A stretch of 53,903 nucleotides of DNA from Eubacterium sp. (GTDB taxonomy: Bacteria > Bacillota > Clostridia > Lachnospirales > Lachnospiraceae): positions 1 to 53,903 of the forward strand of contig JALERM010000089.1 of assembly GCA_022764165.1 (NCBI GenBank), written 5' to 3'. This document shows positions 1 to 7,363 of the stretch, piece by piece. A program made the position numbers and the translations under genes. The notes beneath the pieces were generated by a model. It saw only the letters and a program-made list of their open reading frames with translations. It made no database searches and was not told where the DNA came from. Position 1 is the first letter of the stretch; every line of letters begins with the position of its first letter.

Positions 1-135
1 TTTGGCAATTTGCATCTCGACCCGGCTCTCACCTTCCCGGACTCTCTGTGCGCGCATCATTACTTTGATCTCCGCTTCAACGGTTTACTAGGCTAAATTT
101 TCTATAAATTTAGCACGGGATTCGGGATTTGTCAA
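1..135 (-). promoter_or_regulatory. T-box leader (5' part, minus strand, cut by window edge)
   Basis: Read on the minus strand, this has the look of T-box Stem I: an AGTAATGATG stretch, then AGAGAG, then a GGTGAGAGCC segment inside a GC-rich arm (about 20-60). T-boxes sense uncharged tRNA and control aminoacyl-tRNA synthetase or amino-acid genes, so the controlled gene should lie left of the window. A TTGACA -35 (complement of 130-135) and a weak TAAATT -10 (107-112) would start it. The specifier loop cannot be assigned safely and the T-box sequence itself is outside the window. Confidence 0.7.
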
Positions 136-174
136 GACATTAATTCTACTTTTACACCTGCCTTTTATCTTTTG

Positions 175-533
175 TTAGGCTTCATTGATTAGTTTTCTGC
201 TTTTCCTCCTGCCTTTTTTTCGTTTTCGATAGGCTCTAATGGTGGATGTTAAGATTTCCATCCTATCTATTTTTGATTTTTATAGGCTATATCATTTGTT
301 TCTGGGATTTGTAGCCTACACTTTTAACAATTTTAGTAAGCTCAGTAAGGTATTTGCGGGATTATCAGCCTATGTTTCTTCTTATTTGGTAGGATGAAAG
401 CGTGAAAACCAAGAAATGAAGCCTACTCAAAGACCAAAAAGGTAGGATGGAAACCGAAAGATCAAATGTTGTAGCCTATTTTCCAGAAAATATAGCAGGC
501 TAAAAACCGCTGAAATACATTTTATAGCCTACC
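175..533. repeat. Left 53-bp-period hairpin array (7 units)
   Basis: Seven imperfectly palindromic 40-bp units start at 175, 228, 282, 335, 388, 441 and 494, so the period is 53-54 bp with A-rich linkers of about 13 bp. Each unit begins like GGTAGGMTGNAAAYC and ends like AGCCTACC, giving a 6-8 bp stem with a loop of about 24 nt. Units 175-374 read this way on the minus strand and units 388-533 on the plus strand. A degenerate eighth unit may lie at 122-161. An inverted copy lies at 15527-15882. No protein coding is visible. Confidence 0.85.
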
Positions 534-567
534 AGGAATAGCTTTTTCTTTATCAGAGGTGGAATTT

Positions 568-1374
568 ATGAATATGGAGAAGAGAATCCTTATTACGGGA
601 ACAAGTGGTTTTGTTGGGAATAAATTATTGAAAACAGTAAAAGGTGCTATTGCGGCACCTTCGATCCGAAATGCATCAAAAGAAGAAATTAAGAGAGTGA
701 TTGAGGAAAGTGATGCAGATGTAATCATTCACACGGCTGCAATATCAGATGTAGGAACATGCGAGTCTGATCCGGATGCTTCTTTCTATGCAAATGTCCA
801 GATTCCCTTGTACATCGCAAAGGCTTCCCAAAACAGGAAGCTGATATGCTTTAGCTCAGATCAGGTTTACACAGGCTGCAACGAAGAGGGGCCGTATTTG
901 GAGAAGGATGCGAAACCTGCAAATGTTTATGCAAAACATAAATTAGAGATGGAGGAAAGGGTTTTGGACATACTTCCATCAGCAGTCATGCTGAGAGCTG
1001 AGTGGATGTATGATATGGATTCATATAAAGGGAATTATTTGTTGAACCTTTTACATGCAGAGAAAACGGTTTCGTTTAGCTCCTCTCAGTATCGAGGGGT
1101 TACATATCTGAAAGAAGTTGCGGAAAATATGGAAAAGGTGATTGCATTGCCGGGTGGAGTATACAATTTTGGAAGTGAAACAACAGAATCCATGTATGAA
1201 ATTACGAAAAAGTTTACTCAAATTTTAGGCAAAGACATTTGCGTACAGGATGCGCCGCCCAGACACAATTTGTGGATGAATTGCTCAAAAGCAAAACAGT
1301 ATGGAATCGGATTCAGTGATGTCTTGTCAGGTTTATTCCGGTGTGTGAAAGACTATGGATTGTACACGGGGTGA
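568..1374 (+). CDS. RmlD-like NAD(P)-binding sugar-nucleotide reductase (SDR family)
   Basis: An extended short-chain dehydrogenase of the RmlD_sub_bind type (dTDP-4-dehydrorhamnose reductase family), about 268 residues. The N-terminus carries the dinucleotide-binding GTSGFVG motif. A VIIHTAAISDV stretch follows, and the YAKHK motif supplies the catalytic Tyr-x3-Lys. RmlD proper reduces dTDP-4-keto-rhamnose, but no other rml genes are nearby, so the substrate is unknown. The ATG at 568 is chosen because a GAGGTGG ribosome-binding site lies 5 bases upstream; GTG at 559 overlaps that site. It sits directly after the hairpin array and 6 bases before the next gene, so the two are probably co-transcribed. 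Confidence 0.8.
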   Translation: MNMEKRILITGTSGFVGNKLLKTVKGAIAAPSIRNASKEEIKRVIEESDADVIIHTAAISDVGTCESDPDASFYANVQIPLYIAKASQNRKLICFSSDQVYTGCNEEGPYLEKDAKPANVYAKHKLEMEERVLDILPSAVMLRAEWMYDMDSYKGNYLLNLLHAEKTVSFSSSQYRGVTYLKEVAENMEKVIALPGGVYNFGSETTESMYEITKKFTQILGKDICVQDAPPRHNLWMNCSKAKQYGIGFSDVLSGLFRCVKDYGLYTG

Positions 1375-1380
1375 GGTAAT

Positions 1381-2292
1381 ATGGATAAAATAAAAAAAGA
1401 CACAGCATACTACCATCTTCCCGGCTTATTTGAGTTTTATGAACTGTATCGTGTGTTTTTGCCATTATTCCGTGAACGCAGGGAATATTTTTACGATTGG
1501 TGTGACATAGGTTCTATCTATGGTGCTCCGGCAGATTGTATCTGGGGCGGAGGACGTGTTGGATTCGGTGATCATAATCCGCTGGATGTTCTGACGTTAA
1601 TGCAGGAGTACAAGATTTCAGCCCGTTTAACATTCAGCAACTCTCTGCTCAGGAAGGAACACCTTTTGGATAAAAAATGCAATGCTCTCTGCACCCTGTT
1701 TGAAGAAAGTCAAGAAGTCCGAAATGGTGTCATTGTCCACTCGGATCTGCTGTTAGACTATTTGAAAGTGAATTATCCGGGATTCTATTTTGTTTCCTCT
1801 ACTACCAAAGTTCTGACGGTTTTTCAGCAACTTTTGAGTGAACTAGAGCGGGATGATTTTCATTATGTCGTACCGGATTTTCGCCTTAACAAGATTTTTG
1901 ACAAATGGGAGACACTATCTGAAGCACAAAGAAACAAAGTAGAATTTCTATGCAATGAATGCTGTTGGTTTGGCTGTAAGGACAGAAAGCGATGTTACGA
2001 AGTTGTCAGCCGTAAAAATCTGGGAGAAGACTGTCCTGATCATCCATGTGCTGCTCCCGATGCAGAACATGGCTACCGTTTTACTAAAGCAATGACAAAT
2101 CCAGGCTTTATCAGCATCAATGATATTCAAAATATCTACTTGCCAATGGGATTTTCCAATTTCAAAATAGAAGGCCGGGGCCTTGGCAGTGCTTTGATTC
2201 TGGAATTTCTGCTCTATTATATGACAAAGCCGGAGTATCAGCTGCATGTCAGAGAGGAAATATATCTGGATAACATGCTGGATTTGTTTTAA
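1381..2292 (+). CDS. Unrecognised Cys-rich protein, possibly TIM-barrel/U32-like
   Basis: A 303-residue soluble protein with no signal peptide or membrane segment. A cluster of Cys and His in the middle (CNECC, WFGC, KRCY, then CPDHPC, about residues 192-224) suggests a metal or Fe-S site. The layout, with an early acidic barrel-like half, a Cys motif near a conserved asparagine (NECC) and a C-terminal FKIEGRG segment, recalls U32-peptidase-like TIM barrels, but this is only an impression. It starts 6 bases after the RmlD-like gene behind a GGGGTGAGG ribosome-binding site, so the two probably form one operon. A dyad hairpin at 2304-2358 follows it. Confidence 0.6.
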   Translation: MDKIKKDTAYYHLPGLFEFYELYRVFLPLFRERREYFYDWCDIGSIYGAPADCIWGGGRVGFGDHNPLDVLTLMQEYKISARLTFSNSLLRKEHLLDKKCNALCTLFEESQEVRNGVIVHSDLLLDYLKVNYPGFYFVSSTTKVLTVFQQLLSELERDDFHYVVPDFRLNKIFDKWETLSEAQRNKVEFLCNECCWFGCKDRKRCYEVVSRKNLGEDCPDHPCAAPDAEHGYRFTKAMTNPGFISINDIQNIYLPMGFSNFKIEGRGLGSALILEFLLYYMTKPEYQLHVREEIYLDNMLDLF

Positions 2293-2303
2293 GTGGTGAC
2301 AAT

Positions 2304-2358
2304 AATGAGTTCAGAGAGCATAACTTTTAATTCCAATTATTAACTCCCTGAACTCATT
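2304..2358. terminator. Dyad hairpin downstream of 1381-2292
   Basis: An 11-bp perfect inverted repeat (AATGAGTTCAG at 2304-2314, CTGAACTCATT at 2348-2358) lies between two converging genes. There is no clean T-run, so termination is only probable. The same region beside the second rpn copy (from 4916) has lost the left arm. Confidence 0.5.
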
Positions 2359-3107
2359 AACTTTCAGAAATTCATTTCTCCTGCCAATTCAGAATCTATG
2401 TCTGAATACCAGCCTGTATGTTATGTCATTCTACCGCATCCATTCTTTTCATTTCCTGAAGTATCCATTGTTCAAATTCCTGAACAGATTGTGCTCTTGA
2501 TGCTTTTTTCAGATATAACTTCAATACTTCCATATCCTTCTCTTCCTGTATACATGAACGTAGTTCATCCGAAACAGTCCCAAGTTCTTCCAATAACTCC
2601 AGAATAGAATCAATTTTGCCTTTTTGGATACCACTTTGCAAAATTGTTTTTGCCTCATATTCCAAAACTTTTCCGCCCATTACAGATGTCACTTCCTTCC
2701 TGACATTCTCATACTTTGCGGCGATCTTCTCGACAACTTTCCGGGACATATCCACGATCGTGCACTTTTCATATTCACTGATCTCACCCGTTGAGGCCAT
2801 CTGCTCCAGCTTTTCCATGGTTCCTATTACTTCCGTTCTCAAAAGTTCCCGTTTGTCTGCATTGTTTTCATATTCATCAAACCGGCTCTCATGAGTGAAG
2901 ATATAAAACGGGATCAGGAACAGCAGTTTTTTCTCAAAGATCTCGTCAATCGTATATTGTTGTGTCTTCATCACCAACACCTGATAGGAGATTTCCCCGC
3001 CTGGTGTTTTTATCCTTACTGTCATCGCATCCGGTGTCCGGCTGTTATGCCGCAGATACAGGACTGCAGAGTGGGGAAACTCCACAGTAAGAGTCCCCTG
3101 TACAACC
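2313..3107. repeat. Direct repeat copy A (matches 4916-5723)
   Basis: About 795 bp, nearly identical and in the same orientation as 4916-5723. It covers the C-terminal two thirds of the rpn gene plus its 3' flank. The two copies bracket the genes at 3651-4718. Confidence 0.85.
2426..3085 (-). pseudogene. Truncated Rpn/PD-(D/E)XK nuclease-family gene (N-terminus deleted)
   Basis: This 219-residue reading frame is nearly identical to residues 119-340 of the intact gene at 5030-6052. Comparing the two copies, the bases corresponding to 5724-6100 are missing here: the sequence goes from TACAACC (3101-3107) directly to AAACGAATTT (3109), which in the intact copy lies upstream of the start codon. 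The deletion removed the ribosome-binding site, the start codon and the predicted nuclease core, so this copy is almost certainly inactive. The C-terminal GKIEGKI tract is also shorter by a few residues. It is one arm of an 800-bp direct repeat around a three-gene island. Confidence 0.8.
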
Positions 3108-3178
3108 CAAACGAATTTTTGTTGTAAATGATTGTATCAGAAAATGAACGGGCTGTATAGTCCATTCTTTGGTTCTTT

Positions 3179-3431
3179 CTCAACTTAGGGTATTTTGTCA
3201 ATCTGTAATCTGGCAAGATGTCTGTGTGGGGTCTATACAGATTTTTTATAGTACAAGTTCCATTTTTCCTTAATAAACTTGCTTTTTTAGAGAATTTTAG
3301 GGCATTATTCAACTGAGAAAGGGTCTATAAAAGAAAAATATCTTCCCAGACCCCGAAAGCTAAACTGGCCAGGGTCTGGGAACACTTTTTTCTTGCATAG
3401 GCCCTGTTGTCCTCTTTAGTGAGTATTGCTA
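3179..3431. repeat. Island inverted repeat, left arm
   Basis: The segments 3179-3242 and 3328-3431 occur in reverse complement at 4753-4915. The 85 bp between them (3243-3327) have no partner on the right. Inside the inner segment is another dyad, CCCAGACCC paired with GGGTCTGGG (about 3344-3380), so the arm can itself fold. No gene is seen from 3086 to 3650. Apart from this arm, that gap holds an A/T-rich stretch and the promoter of the next gene: an extended -10, TGATATAAT, near 3612-3620. Confidence 0.75.
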
Positions 3432-3650
3432 TTCAGTTGTTTGTTGAGAAAAAGGAAACTTTTACAAACATTATTTTCTGTAGGCCCTGCCAGGGCATGT
3501 CACCGGACTAAAAGTTGGCAACATACCCAAAGTTCAGAAAGAACCCATTCTTTAAGGTGTTCACTTTTTGCTGTGTAATAGAAAAAAACAATTTATGTTG
3601 AAAGAGAGTTGTGATATAATCGAGATATCAGTGTTTTGGAGGTTATGATA

Positions 3651-3842
3651 GTGAACAGAGAAGAAAAGTTTGAGCAAATGCTTCAGGCAGTTTTGCTGGA
3701 ATATCATGATGTGACCAGTAAAATGGAAAAAATGAAGAGTGAGAATAAAACAAAAACAGTCACATATAAGCAGTTAATGGCATCCAAAATGACTCTTCAA
3801 AATATCATTTCCAGATATGAAATATATGGTTTGATCGAGTAA
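3651..3842 (+). CDS. Small hypothetical protein
   Basis: A 63-residue, highly charged, probably helical protein with no membrane segment and no family I recognise. The GTG at 3651 is chosen because the TTTGGAGG ribosome-binding site ends 8 bases before it. The in-frame ATG at 3645 is only about 2 bases from that site, and 3636 lies upstream of it. An extended -10 TGATATAAT lies just upstream. First gene of the three-gene island between the inverted repeats. Confidence 0.6.
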   Translation: MNREEKFEQMLQAVLLEYHDVTSKMEKMKSENKTKTVTYKQLMASKMTLQNIISRYEIYGLIE

Positions 3843-3947
3843 ATAGTATCTTTGAAAGGTAGATACAAAGCTTGCACTGCTGGGAAATCTGTCATTATCA
3901 GAAGGGGTATTTGTGAAAGTGGAGGATAGTATTAAGGGAGGGGTTTA

Positions 3948-4271
3948 ATGATTGGTGATATTGTAAAGGTAACTGTTGATAGGCCGCTTGGAAGTTACCA
4001 TCCGGAACATAAAGATATGTATTATCCGGTAAACTATGGATATATTCAAGGGTTAATTGCACAAGATGGAGAAGAACAAGACGCTTATATATTGGGTGTG
4101 GACGAACCTGTAAAAGAGTTTGTCGGAAAAGTAATAGCAATCATTCATCGTAAAGATGATGTAGAAGAAAAGTGGGTAGTTGCATCAGAGGGAGTATACT
4201 TTACAGAAGAACAGATTATGAAAAGAGTGGCTTTTACAGAGCAATATTTTGACTCTAAAATCATAATGTAG
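3948..4271 (+). CDS. Inorganic pyrophosphatase-like protein (short family)
   Basis: A 107-residue protein with the family I pyrophosphatase signature region: YPVNYGYIQG followed by DGEEQDAYILGV, where the acidic residues correspond to the metal-binding DGDPLD-type motif of soluble pyrophosphatases. It is much shorter than the usual 160-180 residues and appears to contain only the core barrel, so activity on pyrophosphate is not assured. A good GGAGGGG ribosome-binding site precedes the ATG. Middle gene of the island bracketed by rpn copies and inverted repeats. Confidence 0.75.
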   Translation: MIGDIVKVTVDRPLGSYHPEHKDMYYPVNYGYIQGLIAQDGEEQDAYILGVDEPVKEFVGKVIAIIHRKDDVEEKWVVASEGVYFTEEQIMKRVAFTEQYFDSKIIM

Positions 4272-4340
4272 TTTTTTGACTGAGAAAAGCTAGTGAAAGA
4301 ATTGATACATAACTTTTGTTAAGGAACCAGGAGCGGAATC

Positions 4341-4718
4341 ATGTTTGAGCAAGATTATATTATGCGATATATAAAAGAAATGATAAGAGTACTTCTAAAA
4401 TTGGTGTTCCATATAGATACAGATGCGCCAGTAATAGATCTTTTAGAAGACAAGAAAGATAAACAAACTCTGGAATTACTCTTAAATCTGATAGATGAAG
4501 GAATGATTGATAATGCTGAAAACAAAATATATGAAATAATAGGAGATGGAAATAAACAAAATCTTAAAATTGCCATATTATTTTACTCATATTTGAATGA
4601 TAAATCAGATAAATTTCTGGAAGAGCATAATTTCAGCAGAGATGAAATTAAATTGGGATTGCAAGATGTTATGGAAAGATATGGAGTTGGTGATTTTACA
4701 GAAATATTTATGCAATAG
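4341..4718 (+). CDS. DUF6483-type protein
   Basis: A 125-residue, all-helical, acidic protein. The opening pattern (DYIMRYIKEMIRVLLKLVF) followed by LLxLIDEGxIxxAENxxYE repeats is characteristic of the DUF6483 family of Lachnospiraceae. The function is unknown; the helical repeats suggest protein-protein contacts. A CCAGGAGCGG ribosome-binding site precedes the ATG. Last gene of the island; the right inverted repeat begins about 35 bases after the stop. Confidence 0.65.
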   Translation: MFEQDYIMRYIKEMIRVLLKLVFHIDTDAPVIDLLEDKKDKQTLELLLNLIDEGMIDNAENKIYEIIGDGNKQNLKIAILFYSYLNDKSDKFLEEHNFSRDEIKLGLQDVMERYGVGDFTEIFMQ

Positions 4719-4752
4719 GTTCACCAAGAGAAACCTTGCAGCATGCTTTAAT

Positions 4753-4915
4753 AAATAGCAATACTTACTAAAGGACAACAGGGTCTATGCAAGAAAAAAG
4801 TGTTGCCATACCCTGACCAGTTTAGCTTTCAGGGTCTGGAAAGACATTTTTCTTGTATAGACCCCACACAGACATCTTGCCAGATTACAGATTGACAAAA
4901 TACCCTAAGTTGAGA
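4753..4915. repeat. Island inverted repeat, right arm
   Basis: Reverse complement of 3179-3242 plus 3328-3431 (imperfect). It ends exactly where direct repeat copy B begins (4916), so inverted and direct repeats abut. The pair 3179-3431/4753-4915 encloses the genes at 3651-4718. Confidence 0.75.
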
Positions 4916-5723
4916 ACAGAGAGCATAACTTTTAATTCGAATTATGACTCCCTGAACTCATTAATTTTCAGAAATTCATTTCTCCTGCCAATTCTGAATT
5001 CATGTCCGAATACCAATCTGTATGTTATGTCATTCTACAGCATCCATTCTTTTCATTTCCTGAAGTATCCATTGTTCAAATTCCTGAACAGATTGTGCTC
5101 TTGATGCTTTTTTCAGATATAACTTCAATACTTCCATATCCTTCTCTTCCTGTATACATGAACACAGTTCATCCGAAACAGTCCCAAGTTCTTCCAATAA
5201 TTCAAGGATGGAATCAATTTTTCCTTCAATTTTACCTTTTTTGATTCCATTCTGCAGGATTGTCTTTGCTTCATATTCCAAAACTTTTCCGCCCATTACA
5301 GATGTCACTTCCTTCCTGACATTCTCATACTCTGCGGCGATCTTCTCGACAACTTTCCGGGACATATCCACGATCGTGCACTTTTCATATTCACTGATCT
5401 CACCCGTTAAGGCCATCTGCTCCAGCTTTTCCATGGTTCCTATTACTTCCGTTCTCAAAAGTTCCCGTTTGTCTGCATTGTTTTCATATTCATCAAACCG
5501 GCTCTCATGAGTGAAGATATAAAATGGAATAAGGAACAACAGTTTTTTCTCAAAGATCTCGTCAATCGTATATTGTTGTGTCTTCATCACCAGCACCTGA
5601 TAGGAGATTTCCCCGCCTGGTGTTTTTATCCTTACTGTCATCGCATCCGGTGTCCGGCTGTTATGCCGCAGATACAGGACTGCAGAGTGGGGAAACTCCA
5701 CGGTAAGAGTCCCCTGTACAACC
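4916..5723. repeat. Direct repeat copy B (matches 2313-3107)
   Basis: Same-orientation partner of copy A. It belongs to the intact rpn-like gene, so this is probably the parent copy. Confidence 0.85.
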
Positions 5724-6052
5724 TCTCCGGCATCCAATGCAATCTGCGTATCATACTCGAACATTCGGACGATCATCTTATTGTCCGTGGTGCTCTGACA
5801 TTCCAAATGGTATTTCTTTTTTCTTATTCCAATTACCTGAAAACAGGAATCCGTTATTTTCTCTTTTGTACTGGTATCCTGTCCCTGGATAAAGTGTTCA
5901 TTGGGATAAAAGAGTACTTCTTCATCTCCCCGGTAATCTTCTCCAAACACTTCATTGATCACAGGAATGATCAGACTGCTGCAGTCATTCAGCAGCGTCC
6001 GGAATACATCATCGTATGGTGTATTCGAGCTTATAGGCTTTCCATTGCTCAT
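5030..6052 (-). CDS. Rpn/PD-(D/E)XK nuclease-family putative transposase
   Basis: A 340-residue protein of the Rpn/COG5464 type (recombination-promoting nuclease, PD-(D/E)XK fold). The opening resembles the family's YDDVFRTLL pattern. The predicted nuclease core lies around residues 65-110, with an Asp then ECQ in place of the classical ExK, and an RMFEYDTQIAL stretch after it. The C-terminal half is a long helical region ending in a coiled-coil-like tail with a GKIEGKI repeat. The start is supported by GGGAGG 6 bases upstream. A truncated second copy at 2426-3085 lies in the same orientation. Members of this family are proposed to act in DNA rearrangement, which fits the repeats around it, but mobility is inference. 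Confidence 0.75.
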   Translation of the reverse strand: MSNGKPISSNTPYDDVFRTLLNDCSSLIIPVINEVFGEDYRGDEEVLFYPNEHFIQGQDTSTKEKITDSCFQVIGIRKKKYHLECQSTTDNKMIVRMFEYDTQIALDAGEVVQGTLTVEFPHSAVLYLRHNSRTPDAMTVRIKTPGGEISYQVLVMKTQQYTIDEIFEKKLLFLIPFYIFTHESRFDEYENNADKRELLRTEVIGTMEKLEQMALTGEISEYEKCTIVDMSRKVVEKIAAEYENVRKEVTSVMGGKVLEYEAKTILQNGIKKGKIEGKIDSILELLEELGTVSDELCSCIQEEKDMEVLKLYLKKASRAQSVQEFEQWILQEMKRMDAVE

Positions 6053-6261
6053 TCCATTCCTCCCTATTTGGCTTCAGACAAAAACAGAGGCAGACAGGAC
6101 AAACGAATTTCTGTTGTAAATGATTGTATCAGAAAATGAACAGGTTGTACAGACTATTTCTTTGAGGGCTTCATGTTATTGGTCACGGAGTGAACAGTAA
6201 CGTCTTCATGAAACAACTCTGCGGATTGACTGTGCAAATGTGGATTGATGCGGAGGATTCG

Positions 6262-6426
6262 CTAGTATAGCGTCCGATAAATAACTGGACCAATCACGCA
6301 GAATGCTTTTTCGAGTGTGCAGGTCAAAAAACGTAGGCGTAGCGGGCTACGCTGAGGATTTTTGACCTGTGCAATCGGAGAAGCAGGCAAGTGATTGGTC
6401 CAGTTATTTTCGAGGCGCTATACTAG
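6262..6426. repeat. Nested palindromic element (MITE-like)
   Basis: A 165-bp element with symmetrical arms: CTAGTATAGCG (6262-6272) with CGCTATACTAG (6416-6426); ATAACTGGACCAATCAC (6281-6297) with its complement (6391-6407); CAGGTCAAAAA (6320-6330) with TTTTTGACCTG (6359-6369). A central GCGTAGC/GCTACGC hairpin caps it. It has no coding capacity. It resembles a miniature inverted-repeat transposable element or a large intergenic hairpin. Confidence 0.8.
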
Positions 6427-6455
6427 AACTATGGTAAATAATTTTTGAGTCAAAG

Positions 6456-6491
6456 AAAGCACCAAATGATTTGTAGCGTCATTTGGTGCTT
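6456..6491 (-). terminator. Terminator of the RelE/Phd operon
   Basis: A 13-bp perfect stem (AAGCACCAAATGA with TCATTTGGTGCTT) lies just 3' of the toxin gene. On the minus strand it is followed by TTTCTTTG. Good candidate intrinsic terminator. Confidence 0.7.
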
Positions 6492-6494
6492 ATT

Positions 6495-6797
6495 CTATAG
6501 ATTTCGTCCCTGATACTGTATTGTTACAACATAAACTGTTTTGTGTGGCTCATCAATGCGAAAAATGACGATATAATTATCAATCAGTAACTGACGGTAG
6601 CCTTTTCCGGCATATCTGCCCTCGTTACGCTCTTGATGGGACTGTGGAAATGTGTCTAGGCTCAAAATAGCCTTCTTAATTCTGTCAATCTGTCCTTTGG
6701 CATTTTCAGGAGACAATTTCTCATTTGCGATATATTCGTAAATGTGGTCTAATTCACGGATTACTCTAGGGTTGACCTTTACCTTGTATTTATCCAA
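6495..6797 (-). CDS. RelE/ParE-family toxin
   Basis: About 100 residues with the RelE/ParE fold pattern: an N-terminal helix pair (VIRELDHIYEYIAN), SPENAKGQIDRIKKAI, then the strand block YRQLLIDNYIVIFRIDE and the closing VYVVTIQYQGRNL typical of the family. Such toxins cleave mRNA at the ribosome or poison gyrase; which one applies here cannot be told. The start is probably TTG at 6797: a GGAG lies about 10 bases upstream and it overlaps the antitoxin stop by 8 bases. A TTG at 6821 is the longer alternative. Translationally coupled to the antitoxin. Confidence 0.8.
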   Translation of the reverse strand: MDKYKVKVNPRVIRELDHIYEYIANEKLSPENAKGQIDRIKKAILSLDTFPQSHQERNEGRYAGKGYRQLLIDNYIVIFRIDEPHKTVYVVTIQYQGRNL

Positions 6798-7053
6798 AAT
6801 GTTTTTTCTCCAATTCTGCAAAAACTATCTCTGCGTCAACTGCTTCTGCTCCGTTAGCAATTTCCTGCTCGGATTCAAATATGGCTTGGTCAATGTGGTT
6901 CATTCTTGCAAATTTATCATATAATTCACTACTCATTACAACCAAGTCACTATATCCGTTTTTGGTAATAAAAATAGGCTCCTGTTCCTTGTGTGCGATA
7001 CTAGAAATCTCGGTTGTATTGCGTAAATCCTTAATAGGCATAATAAGTGGCAT
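6790..7053 (-). CDS. Phd/YefM-family antitoxin
   Basis: An 87-residue antitoxin. The N-terminal half has the Phd/YefM DNA-binding pattern: MPIKDLRNT, then EPIFITKNGYSDLVVMS. The acidic C-terminal helix (about residues 55-87) would wrap the toxin. It precedes and overlaps the toxin gene. A strong AAAGGGGTG ribosome-binding site lies upstream of the ATG. A near-perfect palindrome overlapping the promoter (7071-7103) is the likely autoregulatory operator. Confidence 0.85.
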   Translation of the reverse strand: MPLIMPIKDLRNTTEISSIAHKEQEPIFITKNGYSDLVVMSSELYDKFARMNHIDQAIFESEQEIANGAEAVDAEIVFAELEKKHFG

Positions 7054-7070
7054 AATGCTTCACCCCTTTC

Positions 7071-7109
7071 TTTTGACACAATTATAGCATAATTATGTCA
7101 AAATGACAA
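7071..7109 (-). promoter_or_regulatory. Promoter and operator of the Phd/RelE operon
   Basis: On the minus strand TTGTCA (7104-7109) and TATAAT (7081-7086) are 17 bases apart. A near-perfect 33-bp palindrome, TTTTGACA to TGTCAAAA (7071-7103), covers the spacer and -10, as expected for repression by the antitoxin complex. Confidence 0.75.
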
Positions 7110-7363
7110 TGAAAAATGCAACATGATGAAAATTTTAACAATATCTAGCAAGAATTCCCCCATCCTCTTAGGTGGTTGGGATGAATTGTAAATGAGAACG
7201 TTTGTTCTTACAATGTGGTGAGCATTGTGGTATAATATACTCAGTCGATAAGTAAGGAAGTCTTTGATGATACTGTTTCTGACCGTGCTAAGGAAATTGA
7301 TAACAGCCGGTGGAGCACCGATCGAAGTGATCAGGGGATATATAGAAACGCAGGGTGAGAAAC

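Noticed and set aside
1-92. End of a plus-strand gene (FGNLHLDPALTF... frame)
   Set aside because: The frame is open by chance; the minus-strand T-box reading explains the conserved segments better.
175-533. CRISPR array
   Set aside because: Periodicity is CRISPR-like, but the conserved parts are short inverted arms, the supposed repeats vary throughout, orientation flips inside the array, and no cas genes are present.
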